A DNA stretch of 64,000 nucleotides from Lepisosteus oculatus (lineage: Eukaryota; Chordata; Actinopteri; Semionotiformes; Lepisosteidae): contig NC_090705.1 of assembly GCF_040954835.1 (NCBI RefSeq), positions 10,610,001 through 10,674,000 on the forward strand, given 5' to 3'. The notes below the pieces were generated by a model, which did no database searches, had not been told where the DNA came from, and saw only the letters and a program-made list of their open reading frames with translations. Position numbers and translations under genes: made by a program. Each line of letters begins with the position of its first letter. Position 1 is the stretch's first letter. Shown one piece after another: positions 21,290 to 46,445 of the stretch.

Positions 21290-24140
21290 GCATTTACATG
21301 ACAAACATATTCTCTAACTTAACTCAGTTGTATAATGTTTCTGCTTACATAACTGTCGCAGTATAAATAGATTCGGAAAATATTTCTCAAAGCTCCTTGC
21401 AGTGCTGCGACACTCACTTGTAACATTAACTTGTACATTTCCACCACAATTCACATTTTTGCATCGGGAAATGTGTTTAAAAGCTTTTACTTCTGGGTGA
21501 ACTAAAGAGCAAAATAACAACATAAAGTAGATAAAAACACAAACTCACACGATAAGAACACGGACACAACAGAGAACAGAACTCATTCTAATAATATCTA
21601 GTGTATAATGTCTTAACATGTCTTAATGTCTTAACATGGGACAAAAAATGTGATCATGTTTTTGTATATTTGTCCTAGGAAAGGAGTTGAGTTAAAGAAA
21701 ATTAGAAAATGTTAAGGACATTAGACCCTTGTCTCTACAAATCAATTACAGAGAATGTTAACACTGTAAACATTTCACTGTATTAATCTCTCAGCAAGCA
21801 GGCTAATTAAAATGCTTATTTATGTACAGTAGTACTACACTCTGTACTTCAGATGAAAGGGTAAAACTGAGATCTGAACTTCTTGGCCATTAATGATCCC
21901 GAGGCACTATTCAAAGCAGTGGGGTGTTAATCCTGGATAAATTCCACTCTGGGCTTGCGGATCTTTTCTGACACATCTGCCTTAATTCAACAGGTGAAGC
22001 AGTTTCTCAGAGATCTGCCTGATCTGCTGGGCAGTGGAGCTGCTGCTGTAGCATGTCTGCCTTGTGTCACACAGGTGGGGGCTGCTGTTCAGTGGTGGGT
22101 GTAGTGAATCCATCCCCTCTGAACTTAACTAGCAGTCCCATTGCTGAATGAACTTGGACAATGTTAGATGGTATCATGTTCACTGACATAATCTGATTCC
22201 AAATATAGCGTAGGCATAACTGAATATCTTCAAAAACTATCCCAAAATATATTAATACATGTAGAGGGTGTTGCGCAAGTGTTCCGAAAGAGTTTTCGAG
22301 GATGAAGTGTGTGCAATCCAGTGTATTCATTTCACATAATGATGGATGTACTGGACAGAGTAGGCCTTTCTGAAGTCAAAAACAAAATATGACAATGTTG
22401 TGCCACATTGAAGGAAAAAAATGGGTTTGATGAAGTACTTCTGGTACATTAGTTATGATACACTGTATGCGAGACAGTGACAGACTTTCACTAGACTGGA
22501 GTCTCGTGTGGTGACGATCTGTACTGGGCTAATTAGCTGATTAAGGGGTATGAAAAGATGAAGAATGCCTGACAATTGATTAATTAATTAATTGGCCAAT
22601 TTGGGCAGTCACCACATCATTCAAAAGAGTACTTTCAGTTGTGTTCAGTAACGAATCATGACTGAGTCTGTAGCTAATCTCTGTTGGTGTTGGCCTTAGT
22701 AGCCCACATTAATTTTGATTAATGTTTATTTTTCAGTTGAATTTAATAAAATCAATTTCAACAGACCATATATACACGCGTCTGCTGTGCTTTTCTGGTC
22801 CTACACACTCAGCATGTTCAGTACCTGCCAGTTTCTAGCCTCTGGTCTAGGTCCTGGTCCTGGAGGGCCAGTGTGTCAGGAAACTTTCAGTCGAACTGAG
22901 CACTTAACATAAGTTAGCTCATTAAAAGCTTCTCACATCTCTTAACATGCTGCTGCTTTAAAGAGATCTGGAAATCCCACAGACACACTGGCCCTCTAGT
23001 ACCAGGATTGGAGACTTCAACCTCAGAGCATTAGGAATTGTGTGTTTAAAACAAGTGGTTATACAACACAGAAAATCCTCATTGATAAGATGAGGATATT
23101 AGCATTAGCATGAGTATTCACTGTACAAGTGCATCAGATACAGTTGACATGTCCCTGAGCCACATATACCTTGTTAGATTACCTATAATCTTGAAAAATA
23201 CAGGCATGGCAACTGTGCCCTCTTATTTTTAAATAATATCCCTATTATTTTCCTAAATCCCTCCTCCTTATTCGACACCCTCATCACGGACATCACTGAC
23301 TATGATTGTTCACAATTGCATGACAAGGATTTACTGTATATATTACATCTGAAAAAAGACAGGATAGTTTTACAGTGCTGTACATTGAGGGTGTGCAGCA
23401 GGTTCAACGACTATCATGCATCTGCTGATTTCCATACAAGTCCAATGCAAAGGCCATTACACTTTCAGAAGTTATGTCTACCAGATAATCTACCACTTTT
23501 AAAATTGCTTCTTTCCCCATTTTACCTTTATTCAGACTAGCAAGTCACCATGTGTATTGTACAAGCCAAAGTATATGCATACGTACATGTCATCACAACA
23601 CAAGGAGAATAGTGCATCCTGAGGATATTTTATCACACACTGGAAAAAGAAGATCAAAAAACAAGTATCCTCATAAGTCACAAAACACAGAACAGTACAA
23701 CTGAAACAAAGCAGGAACATCTTAAAAGTTAATGGAACCAGATCTATGAAGAATCTCTCCAATATACTCTGTTTAACTGAAGATAGGTTCTAGCACTTTG
23801 CACACTGGATAAATTAAAACAGTTGACCTTGCAAAAGGTGCAGGAATACAATTAGTTCAGAGTTCATTTTTTCCACTTTTCAAAGCGTTACTGTACAAGC
23901 TTTACATTAAAAAAGCATTACATAGTACAGAAGGAGCTGCCCTATGCAATACAGGTACCCTGGTTAAACCAGTGAAAATGGGAACATCAAATTATAGTAG
24001 AATATCCCAGCCGACTTCAAATATGGTAATGAAACGTCACTTTATACTGACACCCAGTGGTCGAAATCGTGAATTGAAGAAGGTGCTGCAGGACAAGAGT
24101 TCCTTTTCTGAGGTTTCTTCGGAATTGATCATTACAGGTG
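21290..24140. other. Intergenic sequence between the two-exon gene and CCDC127
   Basis: Apart from the inverted-end repeat at 22845-23020, no gene or named repeat was found. The part nearest CCDC127 may hold its 3' untranslated region; possible minus-strand poly(A) signals are near 24143 and 23528. Confidence 0.4.
22845..23020. mobile_element. Short element with inverted terminal repeats (MITE-like)
   Basis: CCTGGAGGGCCAGTGTGTC near the left end is matched by GACACACTGGCCCTCTAGTACCAGG in inverted orientation near the right end. Interior sequence includes TTTAAAGAGATCTGGAAATC. There is no reading frame. Related partial copies are at 3690-3930 and in SDHA intron 3 (about 31205-31505). Confidence 0.55.
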
Positions 24141-24674
24141 CATTTATTTCACGGCTTCCAGCCTGTCAGGAATTGCCTTCTTAATTATTATAGCTTAGTT
24201 TCAGCCATGCACACCAAAGCCCAACTTTTTAAACGTAGTTCAAGCAGTTCAATTTGATAAAAAAACATTTGCGATACTAGGGATGGTATTGCAACAAACG
24301 TTGTCTGGCAGCTAAGGTCCTGCCAGCATAAAACAACAGTTAACAGAGGTGTTATTATGAGAGTGATCTAATTGGAACTGGCTTTACTTGCAGTTATAAT
24401 CTTTATCTGACCTCAAATTCGTTCATTTCATTTGGGTTCTGTTTTTAACTTAACCACGCATGAATAAAACAATTATTTCCGTGATTTCTAGGCAAGTACA
24501 AAGCATTGCTCTTTCACGAGATTTGACCTTCTGTCTCTGTGACAGTGGCAGACTGTGACACCAAACCTCCCCCCAAGAGATCTTTTTCAAGACTTTACAG
24601 TAGTGCAAAGGAAAACGGTGATCTACAGTACGTGCCTATCAGTGTTTCTCCCTTCTCATCGCATCGCTGCAAGG

Positions 24675-27627
24675 TCACTCGAGGTTAGACTGCGATCCCA
24701 ACAGAGAATCCTCCACTTTCTTGAACTTCTGGAGCTGGACCTGCAGTTCCCAGTACTTCAGGTAAAGCCACATCAACCTGCCGTTCCTGCGCTTATCCGT
24801 ATTCAGCCAGTCCGCACAGTGCCTGTCGTGCCTGAAAATGTCTCGGAGACCGGCTTCCAGTTGCAGCTCGGCGGCGATCGGGTCCGTGGCGGCTTTGACG
24901 AGCAGGTTCTTCTCCACCTCCAGCCGCCGGTCGCGGGGCAGCAGGACGCTGCAGTACGCGTCCTGCCTCTCGACCAGCGCCGCCTCCAGCTCCTCCAGCA
25001 GCAGGGCGGCCCTGCCCTGCCACTCCCTCTCCCTCTCCAGCGCCGCGCGGTACTGCACCCCCGCGGCGCCCGCGCGGGCGAGCCGCCTCCTCTCGGCCTC
25101 CAGGCCCTCGCGCTCCCGCCGCAGCCGCCCCCTCTCCTCCAGCAGCTGCTGGCTCTGGGACACCAGGGCTCGCCTGTAGCCCTGCACCCGGTGGCGCTCC
25201 TTCTCCAGCTCCACCTCCAGGAGAGCCGCCGACCGCCGGCTCTCCCCGAGCGCGTCCTTGTACTTCATCTCCAGATTGGCCGCGGCGGACTTCAGGGCCT
25301 CGTCGTGTCTCTCTTTCGCCTCTCCGATCTCCCTCTGGGACTCTCGGGTCCAGATCCACCCTGGGAGAGAACGCGACTGGCACGTCTTTACAGGAACAGC
25401 ACCTGAACTTTCACAAGCTTTGACAAAACCCATTCGTCTCTTGATCAGGTTGGCCCCAGGCAAGAAAATGTGGGGCTACCTACCACATAGACACCCCCCA
25501 CTGTCACGGCGAACAGGAAAGCTTATAAATACAGTGCAATCACTAACGATTCATACTAATAATAAATCATTTATTAAACCGGACAAACCAGTTGAGGTAC
25601 AATGGCCTTTTTTGCTGTACAATGGCAACCTCGAATCAATGCTGAACAAAACAGTAAGAATAATAATTAACAATAATAATAATAATATTAGTTCAAGTAG
25701 GTGCGTCAGCATGCGTAGGCTGCAAAGGAACAAGTAAAGGTTTATTCCACGTTTAAAAGAGAGAAAAGAAACAACATTTCGGGTGTGGAGATAATATTAT
25801 CATGTACTGTTTAAAGGCAGCGTTAACAAGCGCATGTTGTGAGGATTTGATATTCTGAGGAGCAGCACAGTGGTGATTCAGCACAGAAGTGAATCAATCT
25901 GAATGAATCAATCATTCAGATTGATTCACTTCTAGGAAAACTGGCCCTGGGGCGTTTGTATTGGTGTCTGCCTCGAGATGGACTGGCGTCCCGCCCAGAG
26001 CGTATCCTGCCTTGTGCCCGTTGTATGCTGGGAACGGCTCCCCCACCCCGCGACCCTGAACTGGTTCATGTGGTGTTAGAACAATGGCTGGATGGATGAT
26101 TCGCTCATACAAAGCTGGAAAGGTTACAGTCGAAGGCAAAGGCAAAGTAAAATGTCTGCAGCTCCCATAATGATGAGTGGTATTTTACTAGAAAGAATTG
26201 AATGTCAATTACTGCATGCACATGAAGAATAATCTGTGACAGGAAAATTCCTAGAAAGTTAAAGTGCAAAATGTACAAGACTGTGATTAGACCTGTACTA
26301 CTATATGGAGCTGAATGCTTGGCAGTTGGAAAGAGGGAAGAGAACTTGATGAGAAGTACTGAAATGAGGATGTTGAGATGGATTCTGCAGATTTCAATGA
26401 AGGATAAGATCAGAAATGTAGAAATCCGTAGACGATGTAGGGTGGTGGATGTGGTTGAGAAGATGCGAGAGGCGAGGTTACGGTGGTATGGACATATCAT
26501 GAGGAGGGACGTTGAGGAAGTAACAAAGAGGGTAATGGAATTTGAGGTGGAAGGTAACAGAGGAAGAGGCAGGCCTAGAAAGAGATGGATGGATTGTGTG
26601 AGAAAAGATATGGAGGTATGTGAAGTGAGTGAGGAAGATGTGCTCGACAGAGACAAGTGGAGTAGAGCAACCAAAGCAGCTGACCCCAGGACAGTCTGGG
26701 ACTAAGGCTGTGAAAAAGAAGAAGAAGACATGAAGAAGACTCCAGCCCAGACAGGGTTTGTTTCAGCCAATGTGTCCATCTCTTTCATCTGCTACAGGGC
26801 GGCACGAGACCGGGCGCTTTCGGTCAGGAGGACGAACTCAGAGCTGTTACCGGCTCGCGCTCCTCGTTTAAATAAACGGGGATAAGGAAACCACTAAGAC
26901 TAACCATCTCCTCCCAATATTCTTTATTTACAGGTTGGTTTGCTGTAAATAATATTTAATTCTTGTAAAATCCCCAGAAGTCATTACTCTATAACATACA
27001 TTATATGTAGTGTTCGAGTTTCTTAAAATGATGTAGGAATATGTGTAGAATTCGTCTTATGTAGCGGCACAACCGGTAGTTTAAATGATCATTAATGTAC
27101 TTAAACTTTGTTACAAATAAGATGTATTAGAAGAGGTTATTTAATTTTGTTTCTAATACTAAGTCAATTCTTCTTTGTTTAAATAAATGGAGGTAACGAG
27201 AAAGCACTGAAATAATTCGCAGGTACAGCGATCCCATGTTTGTATTCGCTATCTGAAACCCCCTATTTTCAATAATGCATTCCCCTGCTATAAGAGGCAT
27301 CTATGGAATACAGCTGATCCTGGACATTTAGAAACTGTTCACCACGAAGTCAGTTTTTCAAGTCAGTAATACATCGACAATGCGTAATAAGGCTGTCAAA
27401 GCAAACTGTGTGAAAAAACTGTAGACAAACCTGAAATTCACAGCAATGAACTTTATTGCATCCTGCAATGTTTTTGGCATTCTCTTTCACACAAGTACTG
27501 AATACTTACTAAAGGCAGCCAGGCCAAGCATTGGCACCAGAAGGGCATAATTCCACTTGTTCCCACCCCCGTCCCCCCTCTGGTCTGGTTGGATATTCCA
27601 TCCCGGAGGGTCATTCAGATTGTTCAT
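24675..27627 (-). CDS. CCDC127: Coiled-coil domain-containing protein 127 (complete)
   Basis: Two coding exons on the minus strand: 27627-27510 (39 codons plus one base) and 25360-24675, joined GT-AG in phase 1 to give 267 residues (human 260). The N-terminus MNNLNDPPGWN and KWNYALLVPMLGLAAF, a membrane-type segment at about residues 25-41, matches human CCDC127. A long arginine- and glutamate-rich coiled coil follows (about 45-180), then a conserved C-terminus with DRRLEVEKNLLVKA, DIFRHDRHC and NGRLMWLYLKYWEL. The second exon is extremely GC-rich, which opens long false frames on the other strand. It is head-to-head with SDHA, as in human. A molecular function is not established here. Confidence 0.95.
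25691..25790 (+). mobile_element. Palindromic hammerhead-like element, truncated copy
   Basis: It begins GTTCAAGTAGGTGCGTCAGC, then GCATGCGTAGGCTGCAAAGG, GTAAAGGTTTATTCCACG, and stops after ACAACATTTCGGGTGTGGAG. ATAATATTA occurs on both sides (25682-25690 and 25791-25799); because the site is an AAT-rich run this duplication is only suggestive. The right half of the element is missing. It is in the CCDC127 intron. Confidence 0.55.
25885..25933. repeat. Perfect 22-bp inverted repeat (hairpin)
   Basis: The left arm 25885-25906 (AGAAGTGAATCAATCTGAAT, then GA) is exactly complementary to 25912-25933, with a 5-base loop. It abuts a SINE fragment in the CCDC127 intron. Confidence 0.9.
25934..26100 (+). 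repeat. tRNA-derived SINE (family 1), 3' part only
   Basis: It contains CTGGCCCTGGGGCGTTTGTA, GATGGACTGGCGTCCCGCCC, TATCCTGCCTTGTGCCCGTT, TGCTGGGAACGGCTCC and ends ATGGCTGGATGGATGATTC. The tRNA-like head is absent, and a 22-bp hairpin borders it on the left. Confidence 0.65.
26240..26707 (+). pseudogene. Non-LTR retrotransposon ORF2 C-terminal fragment, open for 144 codons
   Basis: The frame 26271-26705 starts MYKTVIRPVLLYGAECLAVG and continues with STEMRMLRWILQISMKDKIR, a WYGHIMRRD segment and GRGRPRKRWMDCVRKDM. This is the C-terminal part of the reverse-transcriptase region of an RTE-like non-LTR element, a frequent false protein in animal genomes. Its frame is intact, which suggests a fairly young insertion. 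The catalytic core and endonuclease are absent. It lies in the CCDC127 intron on the opposite strand. Confidence 0.7.
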
Positions 27628-27636
27628 GGAGACGAG
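27510..27636 (-). CDS. CCDC127: CCDC127 first coding exon, with spliced 5' untranslated leader
   Basis: This exon holds the start codon (27627-27625), preceded on the minus strand by the acceptor GCTCTTGTCTCTAG and only nine untranslated bases. So there must be an upstream non-coding exon. A good donor, GTTCCAAG|GTGAGTGG, ends at 28373 and could close such an exon starting in the GC-rich region near 28.65 kb; that exon is inferred. Confidence 0.8.
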
Positions 27637-28372
27637 CTAGAGACAAGAGCACAGAGGCACTGAATAGTACAGAGGAGGACATGAGGTCTCTGTAGCCCAG
27701 AAATCCCATCCTACCAGAATTGATCTGGACTGGGTCACTAGAGAACGCCGAGGACTTCGGCATCCTGCGTGTACCCTGTAACTGCGGTTTGCCACTCTAT
27801 AATAATATTAATTTATCAGTCATCATCGAGGAAACTTTAGCTTCCTTGCGGTCCTGTGTTTACGCACGACAAGATCTGTCATTTGGATGCGAGGAGTGTT
27901 CAGTTCGCTTCCTGAAATACTGCTAGCGGCGGTACGTGTTGCACCCAAGTGCAGTTCACACTCTTCTACAGGTTAAGCAGATGTAACCGCACCAAATTAA
28001 TCTGATGACATTGGTATCAACATTGTGAAAAGCTACTTTCCACAAGAGCTCTTATTTGCCATGCATACGAAATCCACAGCGTGCTGTATGTACATGAAGT
28101 CACACAAACATATACTTTATTAAGTCACTAGCTATGAAAACGTGCAAACGTGAAAGTTGAAAATAATGTTCATTTCACTGTACCAGGACAGTACGGCACT
28201 ATCAAACACGTATACCCTCTGTGAGGACATATGCAGAGAACGTGTGTGGCTTCTGTGCATTTTAAAATAATGTTGTCAATCTGACTATATAGCTGCATTC
28301 ATCAATAATTCATATCTGATGTACAGCAAATGTATCCGTTCACGTGCAAAAGCTTAAAGAAAGACCACTCAC

Positions 28373-28741
28373 CTTGGAACTGAACTCACTCTGGAGTGCT
28401 TCCACTTTATACTGCTTGCAAACATTACACAACACTTTTTCTCTACGGACGCAGTTAGAAAAACATAGGGAGGTAACATATGACTACATGCCGTATCTTC
28501 AAGTAAAACATACATTATTACCTTATTAAGTAAAGCAGTTTTGTTATTAAAACATAGTCAATTTCAGATGTAAGAAAGACTCATTTCATGGTAAGAATCT
28601 TTTCGTTAAGTAATTTTGGTTCAATGCGGGTACCCCCTCCGGCGTGCTCTAATTTTGGTACGTCCCAATGCGAGGCGGAAATCTTCCGCGTAGTGCCTAC
28701 TTGCGCATGCGTAATTAGCACTTGATCCTGTCTGGACTGCC
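28373..28741. promoter_or_regulatory. Putative bidirectional promoter region of CCDC127 and SDHA
   Basis: The CCDC127 and SDHA start codons are 1.1 kb apart in opposite orientation. The right half, from about 28.62 kb, is GC-rich with TGCGCATGCG at 28702-28711, an excellent NRF-1 site, and an ETS-type GGCGGAAAT near 28674 with TTCCG just after it. NRF-1 and ETS/NRF-2 sites are typical of nuclear genes for respiratory-chain proteins. There is no TATA box. The left half could contain the first non-coding exon of CCDC127, ending at 28373. Confidence 0.6.
28702..28711. promoter_or_regulatory. NRF-1 binding site
   Basis: TGCGCATGCG matches the NRF-1 consensus YGCGCAYGCG. It is 31 bp upstream of the SDHA start codon at 28742, in the expected core-promoter area. 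Confidence 0.6.
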
Positions 28742-41927
<13,186 letters not shown>

Positions 41928-42325
41928 GCTGCCGGAATGACATGTTACATGCCTACATTTAAATTATAATAGGCTTTTGGCAATATTCATGTGAACACAG
42001 TTCTTTTGTGTACTATACTGGATAATACTACCTGGTATTTGTGTTCTTGGCTAAAAGGTTTTTTGTATTTTGTTCAAACACAATGGCTAAATGTCTGTTT
42101 TTGATTTCTAAATCATTCTTGTTCTTGGAGGAATATTCAGGTTTTGCTGACTTTCAAGGAACATTTAGAGCAGGCTTGGTTTAAAAAGATAATGGTGTCA
42201 AGCTCATCTTTAGTTGTAAATAACATTTTTCACTCATTTGTATGTTCAAGTGGCCTTAATAGCACAAAATGCGTTTAAAGTTCTGTATTGCATGTTTAAA
42301 GCTGGCACGATTTATTTAAAATCTT

Positions 42326-42331
42326 AATAAA
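42326..42331 (+). terminator. SDHA polyadenylation signal AATAAA
   Basis: AATAAA about 400 bases downstream of the TAG stop at 41925-41927; a usual position for the SDHA 3' end. Confidence 0.7.
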
Positions 42332-42719
42332 GGGCACCCGGAAGAACTTCTTAGTGTCATGTTCTTTAAGAGTGTAATTGGAATGTCTGTCAACTGGGGG
42401 AGAGACTAAGCGTTTCTGCAGCCAAAACAAGGAAGAATTAGCGACCAATCAGTTAATCATGTCGACCTGAGTCCCAACCAAGGATCCAGGCCTGGATGTT
42501 GAGGTCCAGCCAGTCCTGCTGAATTGAAGTGCCAATCTGACAGCGACCTCCCTGCGACATTGAAGCGAATAGCCGCAGCGCGCACCGTAGCTGAGATGCG
42601 AGAGAGAGAGCTGAGATCCTACAACCGTCTGACAGTCTGTGGAAGTCGTCAGCAGTGCTGTTTGCAAAGAAAGACAGCAGATGGAGACTCTGCGTGGACT
42701 ATTAAAAGATGAATGCTCT

Positions 42720-42960
42720 GACCCAGAAAGATTCCTACCGCTGCATCGGATGAGTTCTTGGATCTGCTCTCTGGGTTGTCTTGGTTCTCATCCTTGGATC
42801 TGGAAAGTGGCTTCTGGCAGGTTGAGCGGATGCCGGCCGTGTGGCCCAAGACGGCTTTCTCAACAGGCCAGGGGCTGTGGTGATTCAAGGTCATGCATTT
42901 CGGCCTTTGCAATGAACCTTTGATGGACTGGGGTCCTGACGTCGATACCTCCCTCCATCC
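42720..42960 (+). pseudogene. Decayed Ty3/gypsy reverse-transcriptase fragment
   Basis: One frame reads LSWFSSLDLESGFWQVE and PKTAFSTGQGLW, then a stop, then FKVMHFGLCNEPL. These are the canonical gypsy landmarks WFSTLDLASGYWQV, KTAF and the region before the FGLCNAP motif. The in-frame TGA and several changes show a dead copy. No LTRs are recognised. The preceding 42.4-42.7 kb may be further remains of the element. Confidence 0.7.
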
Positions 42961-43257
42961 TACTTCCTACTTAACATCCTATCCTCCTACTTCCATTATC
43001 TTTAATAAGGTTTGCCCATAACTACTTCATCACATTGCTGCTAAACTCTCAGTGGAACAGCAATCCATTGCAAGGCATGCAAACATCAAGACAATTTAGC
43101 GACACCTTTTAGACCGACACGTCTTTGAAAACAGCTACCCCCCCAAAATCAAAACATGAACCCAAGAACTGTGAAGCAGCATCAACTGTTGCCACACTGC
43201 CTTCTCATTATGCATAGAAAGAAATCCTATTCATCTATTTACGAACAGCTTCTCCTT

Positions 43258-43560
43258 ATTCAGAGTTGCGGGGGAGCTGGAGCTGGTCCCAGCCAGCAAT
43301 GGGTGCAAGGTGGAGTACACCCTGGATGGGGCACCGGTCCACCACGGGGATCATGCAAGCAAAACACTGCACACAACCATGTCAGGGCCGGTTTTTCCAG
43401 AAGCCAATAAATGTCTCTGGGTTGCGGGAGCACCTGGAGAAAACCCACATGAATCCAAGGAGAACATACAAACTCCACACAGATAGTACCCCAGGTCCAG
43501 AATTGAACCCAGGGCCCCAGTGCTGCAAGGCAGCTATGCTAACTACTAATCATAACTCAT
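43258..43560 (-). repeat. tRNA-derived SINE (family 1)
   Basis: Minus orientation: CAGAGTTGCGGGGGAGCTGG, AATGGGTGCAAGGTGGAGTAC, GAACATACAAACTCCACACA and CAGAATTGAACCCAGGGCCC (box B complement), ending TGCTAACTACTAATC. Confidence 0.7.
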
Positions 43561-43674
43561 GATTAATAAATTTTGAGAGATTTTCAGTGATACAGTATCA
43601 TGTACAGTTTTCAACACACAGGAAGAAGAAAAAACTACATATAGATAGCAACATAGTTTTACTTACACATACTG

Positions 43675-43770
43675 TAAGATCAATCACTTTTGTCTTTTCT
43701 ATCAATGGATTAATTTTAGGTCACTTTTGTCTTTTCTGTCAAGGGATTAATTTTGCAATTTTTCAAACAA
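43675..43770. repeat. Tandem duplication of about 40 bp
   Basis: TCACTTTTGTCTTTTCTATCAATGGATTAATTTTAG is followed by TCACTTTTGTCTTTTCTGTCAAGGGATTAATTTTG, two units with three or four differences. Confidence 0.7.
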
Positions 43771-44096
43771 ATATATTCCGTTTTGCAGCTCATCTGACAT
43801 ACAGATAAATGTACTGCATTGCATGATACACGTATAGTGTGAAATGTTGAGCCATATATCCAGAGCACGTAGGGGTTATAGATGTTTGACCCCCAACTGT
43901 CAGTTCTAAAGAGGTGTGTTCTACAGTCAATAGTGAATTTTATTTTTGTATACTCAATTACAAGCACATATAACTTTCTGAAAGTGCTTAACAATTACTT
44001 TGCCCAGTTATGCATCTCTTTTACTTGGAAGCTTCTGTAAATCTCTGCCATGTGGCACCTCTGAGCTGACCAAACCGTCCATGCCCTGAAGTAGTA

Positions 44097-44640
44097 GTAA
44101 TAATAATTCCTTATGCTTATATAGCGCTTTTCTGGACTCTCCACTCAAAGTGCTTTACAGGTAATGGGGACTCCCCTCCACCACCACCAATGTGCAGCCC
44201 CACCTGGATGGTGCGACAGCAGCCATAGTGCGCCAGAACGCTCACCACACACCAGCTATCAGTGGGGAGGAGAGCAGAGTGATGAAGCCAGTTCATAGAT
44301 GGGGATTATTAGGAGGCCATGATTGGTAAAGGCCAACACACCAGGGTAACACCCCTACTCTTTTAGAGAAACACCCTGGGATGTTTTAAAGACCACAGAG
44401 AGTCAAGATTTCAGTTTTACATCTCATTCGAAGGAAAGCACCTTTTTACATTATTGTGTCCCCGTCACTACACTGGGGCATTAGGACCCACACAGACCAC
44501 AAGGTGAGCGCCTCCTACTGGCCCCACTAACACCTCTTCCAGCAGCAACCTTAGTTTTTCCCAGGAGGTCTCCCAACTGGGTACTGGTTGTCAGTTGTGA
44601 GCTGCAGGATGATAAAGAATGTTGTTTGTAAAACTGATAT
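44097..44640 (-). mobile_element. 5S rRNA-derived SINE, second copy
   Basis: The left end is (TAATAA)-type tail and TATATAGCGCTTTTCTGGACTCTCC. The body matches 605-1060 almost colinearly (CACCACCACCAATGTGCAGC, CACACCAGCTATCAGTGGGG). The 5S end is shortened: AGGTCTCCCAACTGGGTACTGG, then TTGTCAGTTGTGAGCTGCAGG. This part of 5S has an internal deletion against the copy at 603-1154. Confidence 0.75.
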
Positions 44641-46445
44641 TATTAAAGCAAAACCAGCTTTAAGAGTAAACTATTGAATGGAGCATCCCGTAAATGTCTA
44701 AAGCATGCAGTGACCATTTCTAAATCCCTTTATAATACTCCAGGAGTGCCAACACCAAGTGTCAATCAAAGGTGTTTTTAAAAAAAAAACACTTTATTTA
44801 GTAATAGAAGTATTTTTCAGTTTCTTAAGAAACCTTAGAATCCTATATATATCTAAGAAATTAATGAATTCTTTAAATGATGACTCAGGTTAGAAACACA
44901 ATTAGAAAACATTAGAATTCCCTCCAGGAATTCACTATCCATTAATAGTCATTTGATTTCTTACTTTGGGATGAGAATTTGAGCCACATTTTATCTGATT
45001 ACTTGTATCAAATGCTCACATCTTATCAGTTTATCATTTATCTTGAAATGTACCCACCCATTCACTGTTAGAAAGTAGCTTATTCCTGTCAACAATTAAT
45101 TACATAAATAAGCAATGTTTTTCTTTCATGGTGACAACCAAATAAATGTACAATGATGAATATAGCATGTGTATCGAGAAATGAGTTTTAAGGATTGACC
45201 AGAATGTGATGTCCAGCAGTAGAACACATGTTCTACGTGCAGTAGGACAAATGGCCATTTGGATTCGTTTGGATTTCTGATCCTGATACCCAACAGGCCC
45301 TGACAAGTCAAGTTAACATACCACTGCTTTCTTGCTTTGAGTGGTAGTAGGTGTGGAGACAGCATTGGATCATTTCATATATGCCTGCTCATTTGAAACT
45401 CTCTTGCTGTGGGTAAGTGAGAACATTTTTCTTTACGTTGCATGTTTAAGGCTTGTTACTTTAAAGAAAAAAAGGAGTGCAAATCGAGATGAGGTTTTTC
45501 TGGGAATCGCCCAAGAAAGTGTACTTCATTTTCCTTCACTACTCTTTTTATAATCTTTTTTTTTAAGGTGGGGATAAAAAATGTAATGTTCTGCTTTATT
45601 TTTTACCAGCTGATTGTGCTGCTCAAGCTGCATCCTAGCAGAGCTTTAATATATTCACATGTATTTTATTGGATTCACAGGGGTGTTAGATTTTCACTGA
45701 ACTTTGTTTGAGAATGAAAACCCACTTTTCATTCACTAAATGTCAGTGACGTTAGGAAACAATGATTAGTTGATTATGTGCACTTTTCTGCTTTTCTTTT
45801 CTATATCAAATGGAAATTTTTAAAACCCGCTGCCTTCATTTGGCAAAAACGGATTTTAAAGTTTCTTGAACGTGTGTTTTGATGCAGTTTGCTGGAGCGT
45901 AACTCTTTAGTGATGTTTAACTGTGTCACATTGGTGCCTTTTTCTGCATTTTCAAGGGTCTAGCAATGTATCTTTTTTTCTCTAAACTTTGAAGCTTTTA
46001 AAGAGTAGAAACTATACTCCAACTCTGTCGATGTACCTATGAACAGCCTCAGGTATTACAAAAATAAAGACACACCCTCCAGTTTGCAGCAACAGATCAG
46101 GTTTTTTTTTAGTTTCATATCAGGATAAAATGTAGGTTCTGAAGATTGAATTACATAAAGCACAGGATGCCTAATTTTCTCATGAATGAATCAAGGGAAC
46201 AGGTATTTTTAGTACCCTGTAATTTTTTATTAGAATCATAACCATGCTAAATCTATCTTTGGTGAAAAAATAAAAAAATGCATATATAAAGCACTCTTTG
46301 TAAATGGAAACCACATTTTATTTCTTATTTTTTTAAAAATTATAAATGTCTCATATTAACGGAGCTTAAATTTCTAAATATTTGGTTTCTTTATCATTTT
46401 TCATAATTCCCATTTTATTTTCTTGTTTATGATCACCCCTTGCTG
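44641..46445. other. Intergenic sequence, nothing recognised
   Basis: AT-rich DNA between SDHA and the collagen VI gene, with no exon, RNA gene or repeat that I can name. Confidence 0.4.

Noticed and set aside
24555-25406. 283-codon open frame on the plus strand over CCDC127
   Set aside because: It is the antisense of the GC-rich coiled-coil exon. The minus-strand frame matches CCDC127 to the end, and the same bias opens a third frame of 196 codons.
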